A stretch of DNA of 64,000 bases from Desulfobulbus rhabdoformis (GCF_016919065.1 NZ_JAFFQA010000002.1:62001-126000); one strand, 5' to 3'; shown: positions 8,672 through 17,354, numbered from the stretch's first letter. The notes: generated from the letters alone by a model not told the origin. Program-made: numbers and translations.

Positions 8672-9936
8672 CGTCCTCTTTGCTCCTTGCCAAAGGTTTG
8701 GCGTGCAAGTTCACGGTTTCTGGGCCTGAAGGTGTTGTCTGCCATTTCCTTGCGGACCACCTGCTGAAAAAGCTTGGCCATCTTGATGTTCTGCGATTCG
8801 TCCTGGTAAAAACTCTCCCAGGCGTAGGCGAGCAACTCCAGCAACCGCTCCGGCGACATATGCTTGGGTTGGTAGACAACTTTGTCCGCTGAGTACTCAT
8901 CCCAGTCTGTGGAGAGAATGCGATTTTGACGCTGGAGGTCTTCGTAGGCTTTGGTATGGGGAAAGGGGGTGAGCACGGTGAACTCGGCCAGGTCCAGTTC
9001 TATATCAAGGAGGAAGTCAATCAACCGCTTGATGGAATCCTCGGTGTGGTTATCCAGGCCAAGCAGGATTGTTCCCTCGACCCCGATGCCATGGTCATGA
9101 TAGCGTTTAATCCGCTCTCGAATATAGTCAGAGGTGTCGAACACCGCCTGGTAGACATACCAGGCACCGGCTTGGGCGGCGAGATCCAGCACCTTGGGCT
9201 TGTCTTCGATGGGGTGACAACACCATTTCTTTTTCAGGGGAATCATTTCCCGAAAGAGATCGAGTTCCCAGTCCGTGTTCTGGGCAAGGGAGTTATCGAC
9301 CAGAAAGAGCCGGTTGTTGTCGATGGCCTCCAATTCGGCGATGGTTTTCTCAATGGGGCGCGGGCGAAACTCCCTGCCACCTAGATAGGCGACAGCGCAG
9401 GGATAGCAATGGAAGCGGCAGCCTCGCGAGGCATGGACCAGATCGACCATCTGCACCCCCTTGTGATTATAGAGGGGGCGGTTGAGAATATCGCGGCGTG
9501 CTGTCCCCACCAGGTTGATGTCAGGGCGTTGATCAAGAAAATTATAGCAGGGTTTGAGATCCCCCTGGTGGAAATCGGTAAAGACCTCTTCCATGCGTCC
9601 TTCGGCTTCTCCAAGAAAGACGGCGTCGGCGTGTTGCATGGTCTCTTCGGCATGGAGCATGGTAGCGATTCCACCAAAAATGACCTTGATCCCCTTGGCT
9701 CGGTAGGCGTCGGCAATGGCCCAGCCGCGCTTGACCTGCACGGTTAACATCATTGAAATACCGACAAAGTCGACCTGCTCGTCAATGTCCAGCGTTTCCA
9801 GGTTCTCGTCAACAAAGTCCACATCCACGAAGTCTGGCAGGGCGGCGGCAAAGACCACCGGGCCGTGGGGGGGCAGATGGAACTCGGTTTGCTGGGACAG
9901 TTTGGGCCATTTTGGATAGATCAGGCGAAATTTCAT
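8668..9936 (-). CDS. B12-binding-domain radical SAM enzyme
   Basis: A 422-residue protein that starts MKFRLIYPKWP. It has an N-terminal cobalamin-binding-like domain (DFVGISMMLTVQVKRG, VIFGGIATMLHAEE, AVFLGEAEGRMEE) and a radical SAM core with CRFHCYPC (C173, C177, C180). The typical DxHxxG base-off B12 motif is not evident, so B12 binding is by family resemblance. GTILLGLDNHTEDS and LTPFPHTKAYEDL are usual C-terminal features of this B4-type group (BchE/PhpK-like). It sits between the AMP ligase (4-bp overlap) and the lipoprotein gene (8 bp gap), inside the operon. Substrate unknown; C-methylation or carbon skeleton chemistry on the acyl chain is plausible. Confidence 0.9.
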   Translation of the reverse strand: MKFRLIYPKWPKLSQQTEFHLPPHGPVVFAAALPDFVDVDFVDENLETLDIDEQVDFVGISMMLTVQVKRGWAIADAYRAKGIKVIFGGIATMLHAEETMQHADAVFLGEAEGRMEEVFTDFHQGDLKPCYNFLDQRPDINLVGTARRDILNRPLYNHKGVQMVDLVHASRGCRFHCYPCAVAYLGGREFRPRPIEKTIAELEAIDNNRLFLVDNSLAQNTDWELDLFREMIPLKKKWCCHPIEDKPKVLDLAAQAGAWYVYQAVFDTSDYIRERIKRYHDHGIGVEGTILLGLDNHTEDSIKRLIDFLLDIELDLAEFTVLTPFPHTKAYEDLQRQNRILSTDWDEYSADKVVYQPKHMSPERLLELLAYAWESFYQDESQNIKMAKLFQQVVRKEMADNTFRPRNRELARQTFGKEQRGR

Positions 9937-9943
9937 GGCAGGT

Positions 9944-10756
9944 TCATGGCCGGGCGGCCGGTAAGGGCTCGGCAGTAAGCAAGCGAAGGTTTAAGGTGTA
10001 ACCGGCTCTTCCCAGACCGGTCAGGGTCAGGTTTTGGGCCAGTCGGCTGTTGTCTCTTTCGATGCAGGATCGAGCGTTCACGCTACGGGTTAGTACTGGG
10101 AGAGCACCGTCTGCCTTTGGCCTCAGAGCGTAGGTGGAGAGTTGAAAGCAACCGGCTGCGTCGGGGAGAATATCGGTTACTCGCTCTTGGTCTGTGTAGC
10201 GGCATAGTGGTTCCCCCTGAACCAGGCGACCGGTGCTGGCTACGCCTAATGGCATGAAAAACAGCGTTCGAATATCCGCGATGAGGCCTGCTGCAAAAGC
10301 CGGGCTGTCAAAGGGGGGCAGGGCGCGAAGAACCTCCAGGGAGCCGTCTTGTGCTGAGCTGGCCTCAAACAGGGTCAAGCCTTCAATGCTCAGCAAGGCG
10401 CAGTTGAGTGTGCTTCCCGCAATCGTCAGCACCCCCAGGGCATTGCCGTTGGTGCCGTCGGCGAGCTGGAAATGGATTGTGTGGGTGAGTTGCCAGTGCC
10501 CCTGAGGGAAGAAAACTCTGCAGCGATCGGCCAGGCCTGCAGAGGGCAAGGTCGCCATCTGCGGCAGAACCTTTGGTCTGAGCTCACCACAGGATGCAAG
10601 GAGAACGCAGAGCAGTGGCAGGAAAATCCACCATCTGTTAATCCACGGGTTGCGTCCGCTCCCTTTGTTCTTTTTTGCTAGATTGCTGCAATCTGCGCGA
10701 TCTGCATGCACCATGAAAAACGTGAGGGCCTGAGAAAAACGGTTCATAATCATCAC
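9944..10756 (-). CDS. DUF3261-like outer-membrane lipoprotein
   Basis: A 270-residue putative lipoprotein. A hydrophobic segment ending LLCVLLASCGE gives a lipobox with Cys56. The roughly 35 residues before the hydrophobic stretch are unusual for a signal peptide, so the real start may be internal, although I see no better ATG or GTG in frame. The C-terminal part (TLFEASS, PPFDSPAFAAGLIADIRTLFF) resembles DUF3261 proteins, which occur beside LolA-like proteins in aryl-polyene clusters and are thought to help move the product to the outer membrane. It follows the lolA-like gene by 11 bp, matching that context. The lipoprotein call is good; the DUF3261 assignment is from pattern resemblance only. 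Confidence 0.65.
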   Translation of the reverse strand: MMIMNRFSQALTFFMVHADRADCSNLAKKNKGSGRNPWINRWWIFLPLLCVLLASCGELRPKVLPQMATLPSAGLADRCRVFFPQGHWQLTHTIHFQLADGTNGNALGVLTIAGSTLNCALLSIEGLTLFEASSAQDGSLEVLRALPPFDSPAFAAGLIADIRTLFFMPLGVASTGRLVQGEPLCRYTDQERVTDILPDAAGCFQLSTYALRPKADGALPVLTRSVNARSCIERDNSRLAQNLTLTGLGRAGYTLNLRLLTAEPLPAARP

Positions 10757-10767
10757 CCTGACTGTGA

Positions 10768-11367
10768 TCAGGGGGTGGTAAAACGTTCCGCCGGGATGTC
10801 CTGGTTGACAACCACCTGGGAAAACGTGATCACCGTGGATGATTCAGCCGATTCGACAATGGTAACCCGGTCCACCACACCTTTTTCCTGGCCCAGGTGC
10901 AGTTCAATGCGTTGAATAACCGTTTCCATGCCCGGGTCTTTGGGGCTGAGGATCAGGTCCTCCGGCCCGCTGCGCCGGACGGAAAAGAGCGGGTTGTCAT
11001 TGAAGCGGCCATCAAGCCAGCTGCCGATGTCCTGAAGAATAATCTGCATGGTCCCCACGCCAGCCCCATTATCCTGCTCAAAAGATCCATCACGTTCGAT
11101 GCGTTTGTCGATATGACCATCGTGGAGGAGCAGCACTGAGTGGATGGGCTCCTGATATTCCCAGCGAAGCGATTGAGGCGCTTGAAACAGCAACGTACCT
11201 CGGGAGATCAGGGGGCGGGCCAGAATTCGCAGGTGTTTTTCCTGGGTGAAAACAGCCTGCACCGAGCGCAGTTTTGTGGCAGTGCTGTTTATTGTTGCTG
11301 CATGGCAAAGCATGCTGTTGGCACTCAGCAGGCTCAGTACAAGCACCAGAGCCGCGAGCTTGTTCAC
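10768..11367 (-). CDS. LolA-like outer-membrane lipoprotein carrier protein
   Basis: A 199-residue periplasmic protein with a signal peptide (MNKLAALVLVLSLLSANSMLCHA). The mature part has the LolA pattern: VQAVFTQEKHLRILARPLISRGTLLFQ and LRWEYQEPIHSVLLLHDG, an unclosed beta-barrel that shields acyl chains. Housekeeping LolA carries lipoproteins; cluster-encoded copies (ApeL type) are thought to carry the polyene lipid across the periplasm. It overlaps the FabG start/stop junction by 4 bp and precedes the DUF3261-like lipoprotein gene, an arrangement known from aryl-polyene loci. Assigned to the cluster product rather than to general lipoprotein sorting by context. Confidence 0.85.
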   Translation of the reverse strand: MNKLAALVLVLSLLSANSMLCHAATINSTATKLRSVQAVFTQEKHLRILARPLISRGTLLFQAPQSLRWEYQEPIHSVLLLHDGHIDKRIERDGSFEQDNGAGVGTMQIILQDIGSWLDGRFNDNPLFSVRRSGPEDLILSPKDPGMETVIQRIELHLGQEKGVVDRVTIVESAESSTVITFSQVVVNQDIPAERFTTP

Positions 11368-12101
11368 AGCATGCCACCGTTCACCGAGACAACCTGGCCC
11401 GTCACGTAGGAGGCCGCCTCCGAGCAGAGGAAGGCAACCACCTGGGCCACCTCTTCAGGTCGGCCGATGCGGGCCATGGGAATTAACCCTTTGATGTGCT
11501 CCTTGGGGGCCTTGGCTATCATTTCGGTCTCGATTAATCCGGGAGCGACAACGTTGACCCGGATGCCCATGCGGGCGACCTCTGAGGCAACAGTCTTGCT
11601 TGCGGCATTGAGCCCTGCTTTGGCTGCGGCGTAATTTGCCTGGCCCCGATTGGGCATGAGTGATGCCGCAGAAGAGATGGAGACAATGGAACCGCGTCTG
11701 GCTCGAACCATATGTTCCAGCACCGGGCGGGTCATGTTGTAAAAGCCGTGTAGGCTGGTCTCGATGACACCATGCCAGTTTTCAGGCGGCATCATCATGA
11801 AGAGACCGTCAGCCAGCGTACCGGCGTTATTGACCAGGATATCGATGGAGCCAAGCCGCTTGGCAATGTCTTCGATTGCCGCCTCTGCAGCAGCCAGGTC
11901 CCGGACGTCAAACTGATAGATCTCACCCCGGCCACCAGCCGCCTCAACTTCTGCCAAGGTTTGTTGGGCACCGTCTAGGTTGCGCATATAGTTGATAATG
12001 ACGTAACAGTCGTGTTGCGCAAGTTCGGTACAGACGGCGCGTCCTATTCCGCCGCTGCCGCCGGTGACAATGGCCACCTGAGAGTTGTTCTTTGTGCTCA
12101 T
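11364..12101 (-). CDS. 3-oxoacyl-ACP reductase (FabG-type SDR)
   Basis: A 245-residue short-chain dehydrogenase. I use the ATG at 12101 (MSTKNNSQ), 10 bp after the dehydratase stop; a longer reading from 12257 would run inside that gene. The NADPH site TGGSGGIGRA, the NNAGT motif, the active-site Ser in VSISSAAS and the YAAAK Tyr-Lys pair are all present, as is VNVVAPGLIETEM. It should reduce 3-ketoacyl-ACP to 3-hydroxyacyl-ACP and is the only ketoreductase seen in the cluster (ApeQ counterpart). No enoyl reductase is seen anywhere in the window, so chains extended here would keep their double bonds. Confidence 0.93.
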   Translation of the reverse strand: MSTKNNSQVAIVTGGSGGIGRAVCTELAQHDCYVIINYMRNLDGAQQTLAEVEAAGGRGEIYQFDVRDLAAAEAAIEDIAKRLGSIDILVNNAGTLADGLFMMMPPENWHGVIETSLHGFYNMTRPVLEHMVRARRGSIVSISSAASLMPNRGQANYAAAKAGLNAASKTVASEVARMGIRVNVVAPGLIETEMIAKAPKEHIKGLIPMARIGRPEEVAQVVAFLCSEAASYVTGQVVSVNGGML

Positions 12102-12111
12102 TCTGTGTTCT

Positions 12112-12546
12112 TTAGGCTTGGAAGAGTTGAAGAACCACCGAAGCCACAAGCTGGCCATCCTGGTGGAGTTGGCTTTCGACTTCTCGGAACTTATCGAAAA
12201 CGAGGGTGTTCTTGGCGCTGGCCTCAATGCTGCCACCGAGGGGGAGATGATCGACAAAAAAATCAGCCCGTTTCACGGCGACCAACCAGCCCATCTGATC
12301 GGAGTCCAGACCTCGGTTTTGGATCCTGTCCCAACCGTTACAGACTCCTGCGGTCTGGGCTGCCAGCTCAACGCAGATCAGGGACTCTGCACCATCGGGG
12401 CCGGTGAGCGGCCAATCGGCACTGACCCTGCTCAGGGTCCTGGCCTGGACCGTATCCACCTCCAGCACCTCATCAATGAGCAGCATCCCGTCCCGATGGG
12501 GCAGGAGATCCTCAAGGCTTAACTGCGCGAGTTCCATGGCATTCAT
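12112..12546 (-). CDS. ApeP-like 3-hydroxyacyl-ACP dehydratase (hot-dog fold)
   Basis: A 144-residue hot-dog dehydratase. The start at 12546 is chosen because GAGGAG lies 6 nt upstream; a longer frame to 12678 lacks such support. LLPHRDGMLLIDEVLEVD holds the catalytic His17 and CVELAAQTAG holds Glu60, the pair expected for FabA/FabZ-like chemistry. The sequence resembles ApeP, the dehydratase paired with FabG in aryl-polyene synthesis. It is the first gene of the minus operon. With FabG and no enoyl reductase, it would yield conjugated trans double bonds. Function by homology; the substrate chain length is unknown. Confidence 0.85.
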   Translation of the reverse strand: MNAMELAQLSLEDLLPHRDGMLLIDEVLEVDTVQARTLSRVSADWPLTGPDGAESLICVELAAQTAGVCNGWDRIQNRGLDSDQMGWLVAVKRADFFVDHLPLGGSIEASAKNTLVFDKFREVESQLHQDGQLVASVVLQLFQA

Positions 12547-12697
12547 CTGTTTCTCCTCAATGTTGGCAGGTTCAAACCACCCGGCGCATGGACTTTCCGC
12601 AGTTTCAACCAAAGGGAAGCTCTTCTTTCCCCAGGACCTGGATTCCTGAGCATGTTTAGCGGTCTCGGATTCAGGCACGAATAAATAGTGAGTCTTG

Positions 12698-12725
12698 GTG
12701 ACAAATGGGTAAAAACATATATAAT
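12698..12725 (+). promoter_or_regulatory. candidate promoter for the plus operon in the divergent intergenic region
   Basis: The 316-bp gap between the two divergent operons (12547-12862) holds no gene I can support. On the plus strand a GTGACA box (12698-12703) is followed after 16 bp by a perfect TATAAT (12720-12725), giving a transcript with a leader of about 130 nt before the ACP start. A matching minus-strand promoter for the ApeP-like gene is not clear; overlapping boxes in the same AT-rich stretch are possible. No operator-like inverted repeat stands out. Confidence 0.4.
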
Positions 12726-12862
12726 AATCCTTTTTTTTGCATCATTGCATTACTTTTTCATTAACTCGTGTCCGTCCGGAAATTCAGGATGGGCACCAAC
12801 TCATGGCTCATTTTCCCCAACGAGCCGATTGCTTACCGAGGCCAGCGTACGTGGACAGCACG

Positions 12863-13129
12863 ATGAATGAACTGATTGAAGAATTGAAGACCAAACTGAT
12901 CGAACTGCTCAACCTTACCACGCTCACCCCCGAGCAATTCGATGCCCAGGCCCAGCTGGTGGGTGGGGAGCTTGGCATTGACTCCATCGACGTCTTGGAG
13001 ATGGTGGTCATGGTGGAACGAGACTATGGAGTCATGATCAACTCCCAGGAGGTCGGTGAAAAAGTCTTTGCCTCCGTGGCATCGCTTGCGGCCTACATCG
13101 AAGCAAACCGGGCCGGAGGAGATGCGTGA
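12863..13129 (+). CDS. acyl carrier protein
   Basis: An 88-residue ACP starting at ATG 12863 (MNELIEELKT). Phosphopantetheine attachment is at Ser41 in GIDSIDVLEM. A longer frame from 12737 is unlikely because the extra 42 residues do not look like ACP sequence. The stop overlaps the GTG start of the ketosynthase gene by 4 bp, so the two are translated together and probably work as a pair, as ACP and KS/CLF do in aryl-polyene and type II polyketide systems. First gene of the plus operon. Confidence 0.92.
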   Translation: MNELIEELKTKLIELLNLTTLTPEQFDAQAQLVGGELGIDSIDVLEMVVMVERDYGVMINSQEVGEKVFASVASLAAYIEANRAGGDA

Positions 13130-15291
13130 GCCAGGGAGCTGTCTTTATTGCTGCCGCTGGAATTGTCAGTCCTTTGGGCTGCGGACTTGAGGAAACCGAT
13201 GCCGCCTTGCGGGCCCAGCGATCTGCTATCGCCCCTCTGGACGTTTTTTCTCTTCTGCAGGGAACGCCTTTACCGACTGGTCAGGTCAAGTCACTTGCCA
13301 ATACAGAGTCGATGCCTCCCAGGGCGCATCGCCTTGCCCGAAAAGCCGCAGAAATGGCCATGGCCGGGCAAGCGCAACCGCCGGATACCATTGTTTTGGG
13401 GTGTACCACCGGCGGTATCCTGACCACGGAGGAGCTTCTCCGCCGACAGGAAAGTTCTCCTGCGGCATATCAGGCTCACGGTCTGCAGAGTCTGGCAGAA
13501 GATATCGCTACACTCTGCCAGTGTTCAGGCCCAGCCCTGACGGTTTCGACAGCTTGTTCTTCGGGGGCTGTGGCTATTGCCCTGGCCCTGAATTTGTTAC
13601 GCACCGGTCAGGCTCGGCGGGTTCTCGCCGGTGGCGTTGATTCGCTCAGCCGCTTGACCTACTACGGTTTTCACTCGCTCCAGCTGGTCGACCGAAATGG
13701 TTGTCGCCCCCTTGATGTCACACGGCAAGGGCTTGCGGTTGCCGAGGGCGCAGGTATGCTGCTCTTGACAATCGATCCGCCCGAGAAACCTCTGGCAATG
13801 CTTCTAGGCGCAGGGCTCTCCTGTGACGCCTATCATCCCACCGCTCCGCACCCCGAAGGCAAGGGGGCGAGGGCAGCCATGGAGGCGGCACTTGAGGATG
13901 CGGGGCTTACTCCGAGTGACATCGATTATATCAACCTGCATGGTACTGGCACCCCGGACAACGATCTGGCCGAGACCCGTGCCATAAACGCACTTTTTTC
14001 CCCACCTCCGCCACTCTCTTCCATCAAAGGTGCCACCGGGCATAGTCTCGCCGCATCAGGGGCTATCGAGGCCGTGGTCGCCTCGCTCTGTGTCTCTCGC
14101 GGACTGGTGCCCGGTACCGTTGGTTGCACCCAACCGGACCCAGCCTTTGGCATTACCCCGCAGATGAGCTGTGTTGAGCAACCGGTGGGGACAGTTCTCT
14201 CCAATTCCTTTGGCTTTGGCGGCAACAATGGCTGCCTGGTCATCGGTGATGGGAAAACCCAGCATTCCACGACGGTACCTCAGGCAAGTGGGTACCTTGC
14301 CGTGCATGGCAGTGGCTGCCTCACTGGAGCGGGGCTGTTGCCGGTCACCCTGCAGCACCTGCAGAAGGGCCTGTCCGCTGCAGGTTTGCTGCCGGACGCA
14401 TTCCTGGCTGAGCATCTACCCCCCAGGCTCATTCGTCGGGTCAAGCGTCTTGCCCGTCTTGCCCTTTTGCTTGGACAGGAGGCGGTTGACGACACCCAGG
14501 GAAAAGAGAATCCTGCCGCTGTTTTCATGGGAACCGGCTGGGGTGCGTTATCGGAAACCTGGGATTTCCTTGATCGGTTAACCTCTTCCGGAGAACAGTT
14601 CCCCAGCCCCACCGATTTTGTCGGCTCGGTTCACAACAGTCCTGCCGGACAGGTGGCGGTGCGGCTTCAGGCCAGGGGGGCCAATGTTACAGCCAGTGGC
14701 GGCGATTACTCCTTTGAACAGGCTCTGTTCACGGCCCAGACCTTGTTGCCTGCGACGGGGCAGTCGGCATTGCTTATCGGGGCGGATGAAGGCCATGCCC
14801 AGTTCTCCCGCTTGCTTGATCGATCCGTTGAGACCGGGAACCTTGCCGATGGAGGGGGCGCCCTCTATGTGAATCGAGACTGTGCGCAGGCCCGATGCCT
14901 GGCTCGTCTTGCCTTTTACGGTCGCGGGGGAGGGCATGATCTTCCAGAGCAGATGCTCGCAGCTTTGGGCGGGGTGGATTCCCTGCGACAGCAGCCGTTG
15001 CTTGTGTTTGCCGGGATACCGGCAGCCGACCGGGAGGTGGGGGATGAGCAGCTGAGCCGATTTTTGGACCTGGTGGGTGAGAGCACACCTGTTTGGCGCT
15101 ACCGGAGTTTTACCGGTGAATTTGCTTCGGCCTCAGCTGTGGCAGCGGTTATGGCGGTGCAGTCGCTTGAGGCGGGCGCTTTCCCCGGTTCTTTGGTCGG
15201 AGGACAGGAGGTGCCGCTGTCTACCGGAAGCAGGATCCTTGTCCTGGGGACCGGTCAATGCCTCACGGCCATGGAGTTTCAACGGCCGTGA
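13126..15291 (+). CDS. ketosynthase fused to chain-length-factor-like domain (KS-CLF)
   Basis: A 721-residue protein starting with GTG in a GTGA overlap. Residues 1-375 are an intact ketosynthase: Cys144 (STACSSG), His272 (NLHGTGTPDND), Lys301 and His306 (KGATGHS), and the SNSFGFGGNNG loop. Residues 390-715 are a second thiolase-fold domain resembling the Ketoacyl-synt_2 / chain-length factor group (SPTDFVGSVHNSPAGQ). Where the catalytic Cys should lie, the sequence reads ASGGDYSFEQAL, with Asp527 at the Cys position, so this half is non-condensing. Aryl-polyene systems use separate KS (ApeO) and CLF (ApeC) proteins that form a heterodimer; here the two are covalently joined. It likely sets polyene length. 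Confidence 0.88.
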   Translation: MSQGAVFIAAAGIVSPLGCGLEETDAALRAQRSAIAPLDVFSLLQGTPLPTGQVKSLANTESMPPRAHRLARKAAEMAMAGQAQPPDTIVLGCTTGGILTTEELLRRQESSPAAYQAHGLQSLAEDIATLCQCSGPALTVSTACSSGAVAIALALNLLRTGQARRVLAGGVDSLSRLTYYGFHSLQLVDRNGCRPLDVTRQGLAVAEGAGMLLLTIDPPEKPLAMLLGAGLSCDAYHPTAPHPEGKGARAAMEAALEDAGLTPSDIDYINLHGTGTPDNDLAETRAINALFSPPPPLSSIKGATGHSLAASGAIEAVVASLCVSRGLVPGTVGCTQPDPAFGITPQMSCVEQPVGTVLSNSFGFGGNNGCLVIGDGKTQHSTTVPQASGYLAVHGSGCLTGAGLLPVTLQHLQKGLSAAGLLPDAFLAEHLPPRLIRRVKRLARLALLLGQEAVDDTQGKENPAAVFMGTGWGALSETWDFLDRLTSSGEQFPSPTDFVGSVHNSPAGQVAVRLQARGANVTASGGDYSFEQALFTAQTLLPATGQSALLIGADEGHAQFSRLLDRSVETGNLADGGGALYVNRDCAQARCLARLAFYGRGGGHDLPEQMLAALGGVDSLRQQPLLVFAGIPAADREVGDEQLSRFLDLVGESTPVWRYRSFTGEFASASAVAAVMAVQSLEAGAFPGSLVGGQEVPLSTGSRILVLGTGQCLTAMEFQRP

Positions 15292-16634
15292 GAATTCTGC
15301 TTCTCTCTCCCAATACGCTGATCGCTCCCTATCCGGTCTATCCTCTGGGGTTGGATTATGTGGCTGCTGCACTTGCAGCTGAGCATCAGGTCGAGATAGT
15401 GGACTTTCATGTCGTTGACAGGGCGGCGCTGGCAGCGCTGCTGCAATCGTTTGTGCCTGAGGTTATAGGTATTGCCTGCCGCAATATTGACAACACCGAT
15501 GCCACCGATTCGTTGTTTTTGCTGAAAGAGTACCGGGAGCTGGTGAGCTGGCTTCGCGACTGCTCCTCTGCGGTCATTGTCTGTGGCGGCAGTGGCTTTA
15601 CCATCATGCCGGAGCGGATCTTGTCTTTTTTGGGTGCCGATTTTGGTATTGTTGGCGAAGGCGAGCGTTTCGCGCTTCTGGTTGATGCCCTGGCCGAGGG
15701 GCGCAATCCCGCTGCAGCTGCAGGGGTTCTTTGCGCTGGCGCTCACATGGAGCCGCCGCTCCCCTGGCAGGGGCGGATGGTGCGCAGGCTCCCCTCGACG
15801 GGAAGGCAGAGCAACTTCTACCTGCGGAATGGGGGAATGCTCAACCTCCAGAGTAAGCGAGGCTGCTCCTTTTCCTGCCTCTATTGCCCCTATCCCCGCA
15901 TTGAAGGGCACGTGCACCGTTTGGTGGACCCCGACGAGGTGGCCCGTGTTGCAGTGGGGCTGCAGGAAGCAGGAGCCCGCTATCTTTTTATTACTGACTC
16001 GGCCTTCAACTCTGATGTGGAGCATAGCCTGGCCGTGGCCAAGGCCTTTCAGCGGCATGGCCTGTCCATCCCGTGGGGAGCCTTTTTTGCGCCAATCGCA
16101 TTGCCTTCTCAGTATTTTGAGGTCATGGCGGCTGCCGGTTGCAGGCATGTTGAATTTGGTACGGAATCTCTCTCTGCATCAATGCTGAGAGCCTACCGCA
16201 AGCCCTTCCGGCCACCGGAGGTGTTGGAGGCTCACCGGCAAGCTCGATCAGCCCGGTTGCATGTCGCCCATTACTTTCTTCTGGGGGGGCCTGGAGAGAA
16301 TGCGGCCACCGTGGAGGAAAGTCTTGATCTCATTGAGCAGCTGAAAAAAACCGTTTTCTTCTTTTTTATCGGGATCAGGATCTATCCCGGAACCGGCCTG
16401 TATGAGCAGGCCTTGGCCGAGGGCGTCATCGACAGGGAAACGGATCTGCTTCATCCGTTTTTTTATTCCCCCAAGCATATTACCCTGGATGCGATTGAAG
16501 CCCAAATCAGCCAGCGGGCCGGGCAAAGGAGAAACTGGCTGGTCGGTTCTGGCGGTGAAACGGCTTCAACGGTCATCCAGACCCTGCATCAGCGGGGAAT
16601 GATCGGGCCTCTCTGGGAGTATCTGGCCGAATAA
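15288..16634 (+). CDS. B12-binding-domain radical SAM enzyme
   Basis: About 448 residues from the GTG at 15288 (MRILLLSPNTLIAPYPVYPLG), which overlaps the KS-CLF stop as GTGA, the same coupling used one gene earlier; an in-frame ATG at 15258 is the alternative. The N-terminal domain has IVCGGSGFTIMP and GIVGEGERFA. The cluster motif is CSFSCLYC (C193, C197, C200 from the GTG), followed by LFITDSAFNSD and GGPGENAATVEES. It belongs to the large B12-binding radical SAM class. Its tight link to the chain-building KS suggests it acts on the carrier-bound acyl chain or polyene. Substrate and product are unknown. Confidence 0.88.
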   Translation: MRILLLSPNTLIAPYPVYPLGLDYVAAALAAEHQVEIVDFHVVDRAALAALLQSFVPEVIGIACRNIDNTDATDSLFLLKEYRELVSWLRDCSSAVIVCGGSGFTIMPERILSFLGADFGIVGEGERFALLVDALAEGRNPAAAAGVLCAGAHMEPPLPWQGRMVRRLPSTGRQSNFYLRNGGMLNLQSKRGCSFSCLYCPYPRIEGHVHRLVDPDEVARVAVGLQEAGARYLFITDSAFNSDVEHSLAVAKAFQRHGLSIPWGAFFAPIALPSQYFEVMAAAGCRHVEFGTESLSASMLRAYRKPFRPPEVLEAHRQARSARLHVAHYFLLGGPGENAATVEESLDLIEQLKKTVFFFFIGIRIYPGTGLYEQALAEGVIDRETDLLHPFFYSPKHITLDAIEAQISQRAGQRRNWLVGSGGETASTVIQTLHQRGMIGPLWEYLAE

Positions 16635-16999
16635 AACCAGATCTTTGGGCCATTTTTCTTGCTAGATGTGAAGAGAAGCATAAGGCGGCTCACAACCGTT
16701 TCGAAGACAGTCTCTCTCAAGAGAACTGAAGAGGCTATTTTGACACCTTGTATGAATCCGTGACAGCGTGTGATCGTTTGACAGTAGATCAACTTGAATA
16801 AAAGAGGATGTATGTATAATCACACTCCCTGTTCAGCTTCACCCGCCACCCCTTGGGGCATCATTGGCACGCCATATCCATTGTTCGTAACACGCCGATA
16901 AAGTGTGCTTTAATCGACATGTCACTATCAACGAAACTGACGCGCCGCTGAATGCTCACGGATTCAGATTGACATTTTACCTGGACATAAAATGATATC
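16635..16999. other. intergenic region with candidate internal promoter
   Basis: These 365 bp lie between two cluster genes and hold no convincing gene. A perfect TATAAT occurs at 16815-16820 on the plus strand; the best -35 partners are TTGAAT at 16794 (spacer 15 bp) or a TTGACA at 16778, which is too far away (31 bp). If real, it would start a transcript with a leader of about 170 nt before the FabZ-like gene. I see no terminator hairpin with a U-tract after the radical SAM stop. Confidence 0.3.
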
Positions 17000-17335
17000 A
17001 TGTGGTATTTGCTCCTTGATTTAGAAAAGCCTGCACCAGAGGAAATTCGGGCAGGGGTGATCGTCAACCACGACTCGCCTTGGTTTGACGGTCATTTCCC
17101 CGATACCCCCATTTTGCCGGGTATTGCCCAACTCAAGATGGTTGCCGATGTCATTGCGCAAGCACGGCAGACGCCCCTCTTCATCAGACGCTTGAATCGG
17201 GTGAAATTCAAACGGATTATCAAGCCGGGAGAACAGCTCGATATCCACGCCAAGGGCTCTGGCGACCTGTATTCGTTTCGCATAACTCATAACAAAGAGG
17301 ATGTCTGTTCCGGCATGATGTCCCTTGATGTTTAA
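17000..17335 (+). CDS. FabZ/ApeI-like hot-dog protein with altered active site
   Basis: A 111-residue single hot-dog domain. The WFDGHFPDTPILPG block is the FabZ/ApeI signature with catalytic His32. The acidic residue expected 14 positions later in FabZ is Lys46 (GIAQLKMVAD), so normal FabZ chemistry may not apply. The rest (FKRIIKPGEQLDI) matches the family. It may still act as a dehydratase with different acid-base residues, as an isomerase, or as a binding partner. The ATG at 17000 has no strong ribosome site; the start is supported by the alignment of the first strand. An ACP follows 19 bp downstream. Confidence 0.78.
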   Translation: MWYLLLDLEKPAPEEIRAGVIVNHDSPWFDGHFPDTPILPGIAQLKMVADVIAQARQTPLFIRRLNRVKFKRIIKPGEQLDIHAKGSGDLYSFRITHNKEDVCSGMMSLDV

Positions 17336-17354
17336 AAGCACACAGAAATAACTC

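Noticed and set aside
12547..12862. Cobalamin riboswitch upstream of B12-type radical SAM operons
   Set aside because: No B12-box-like sequence or extended leader fold was found in the divergent region.
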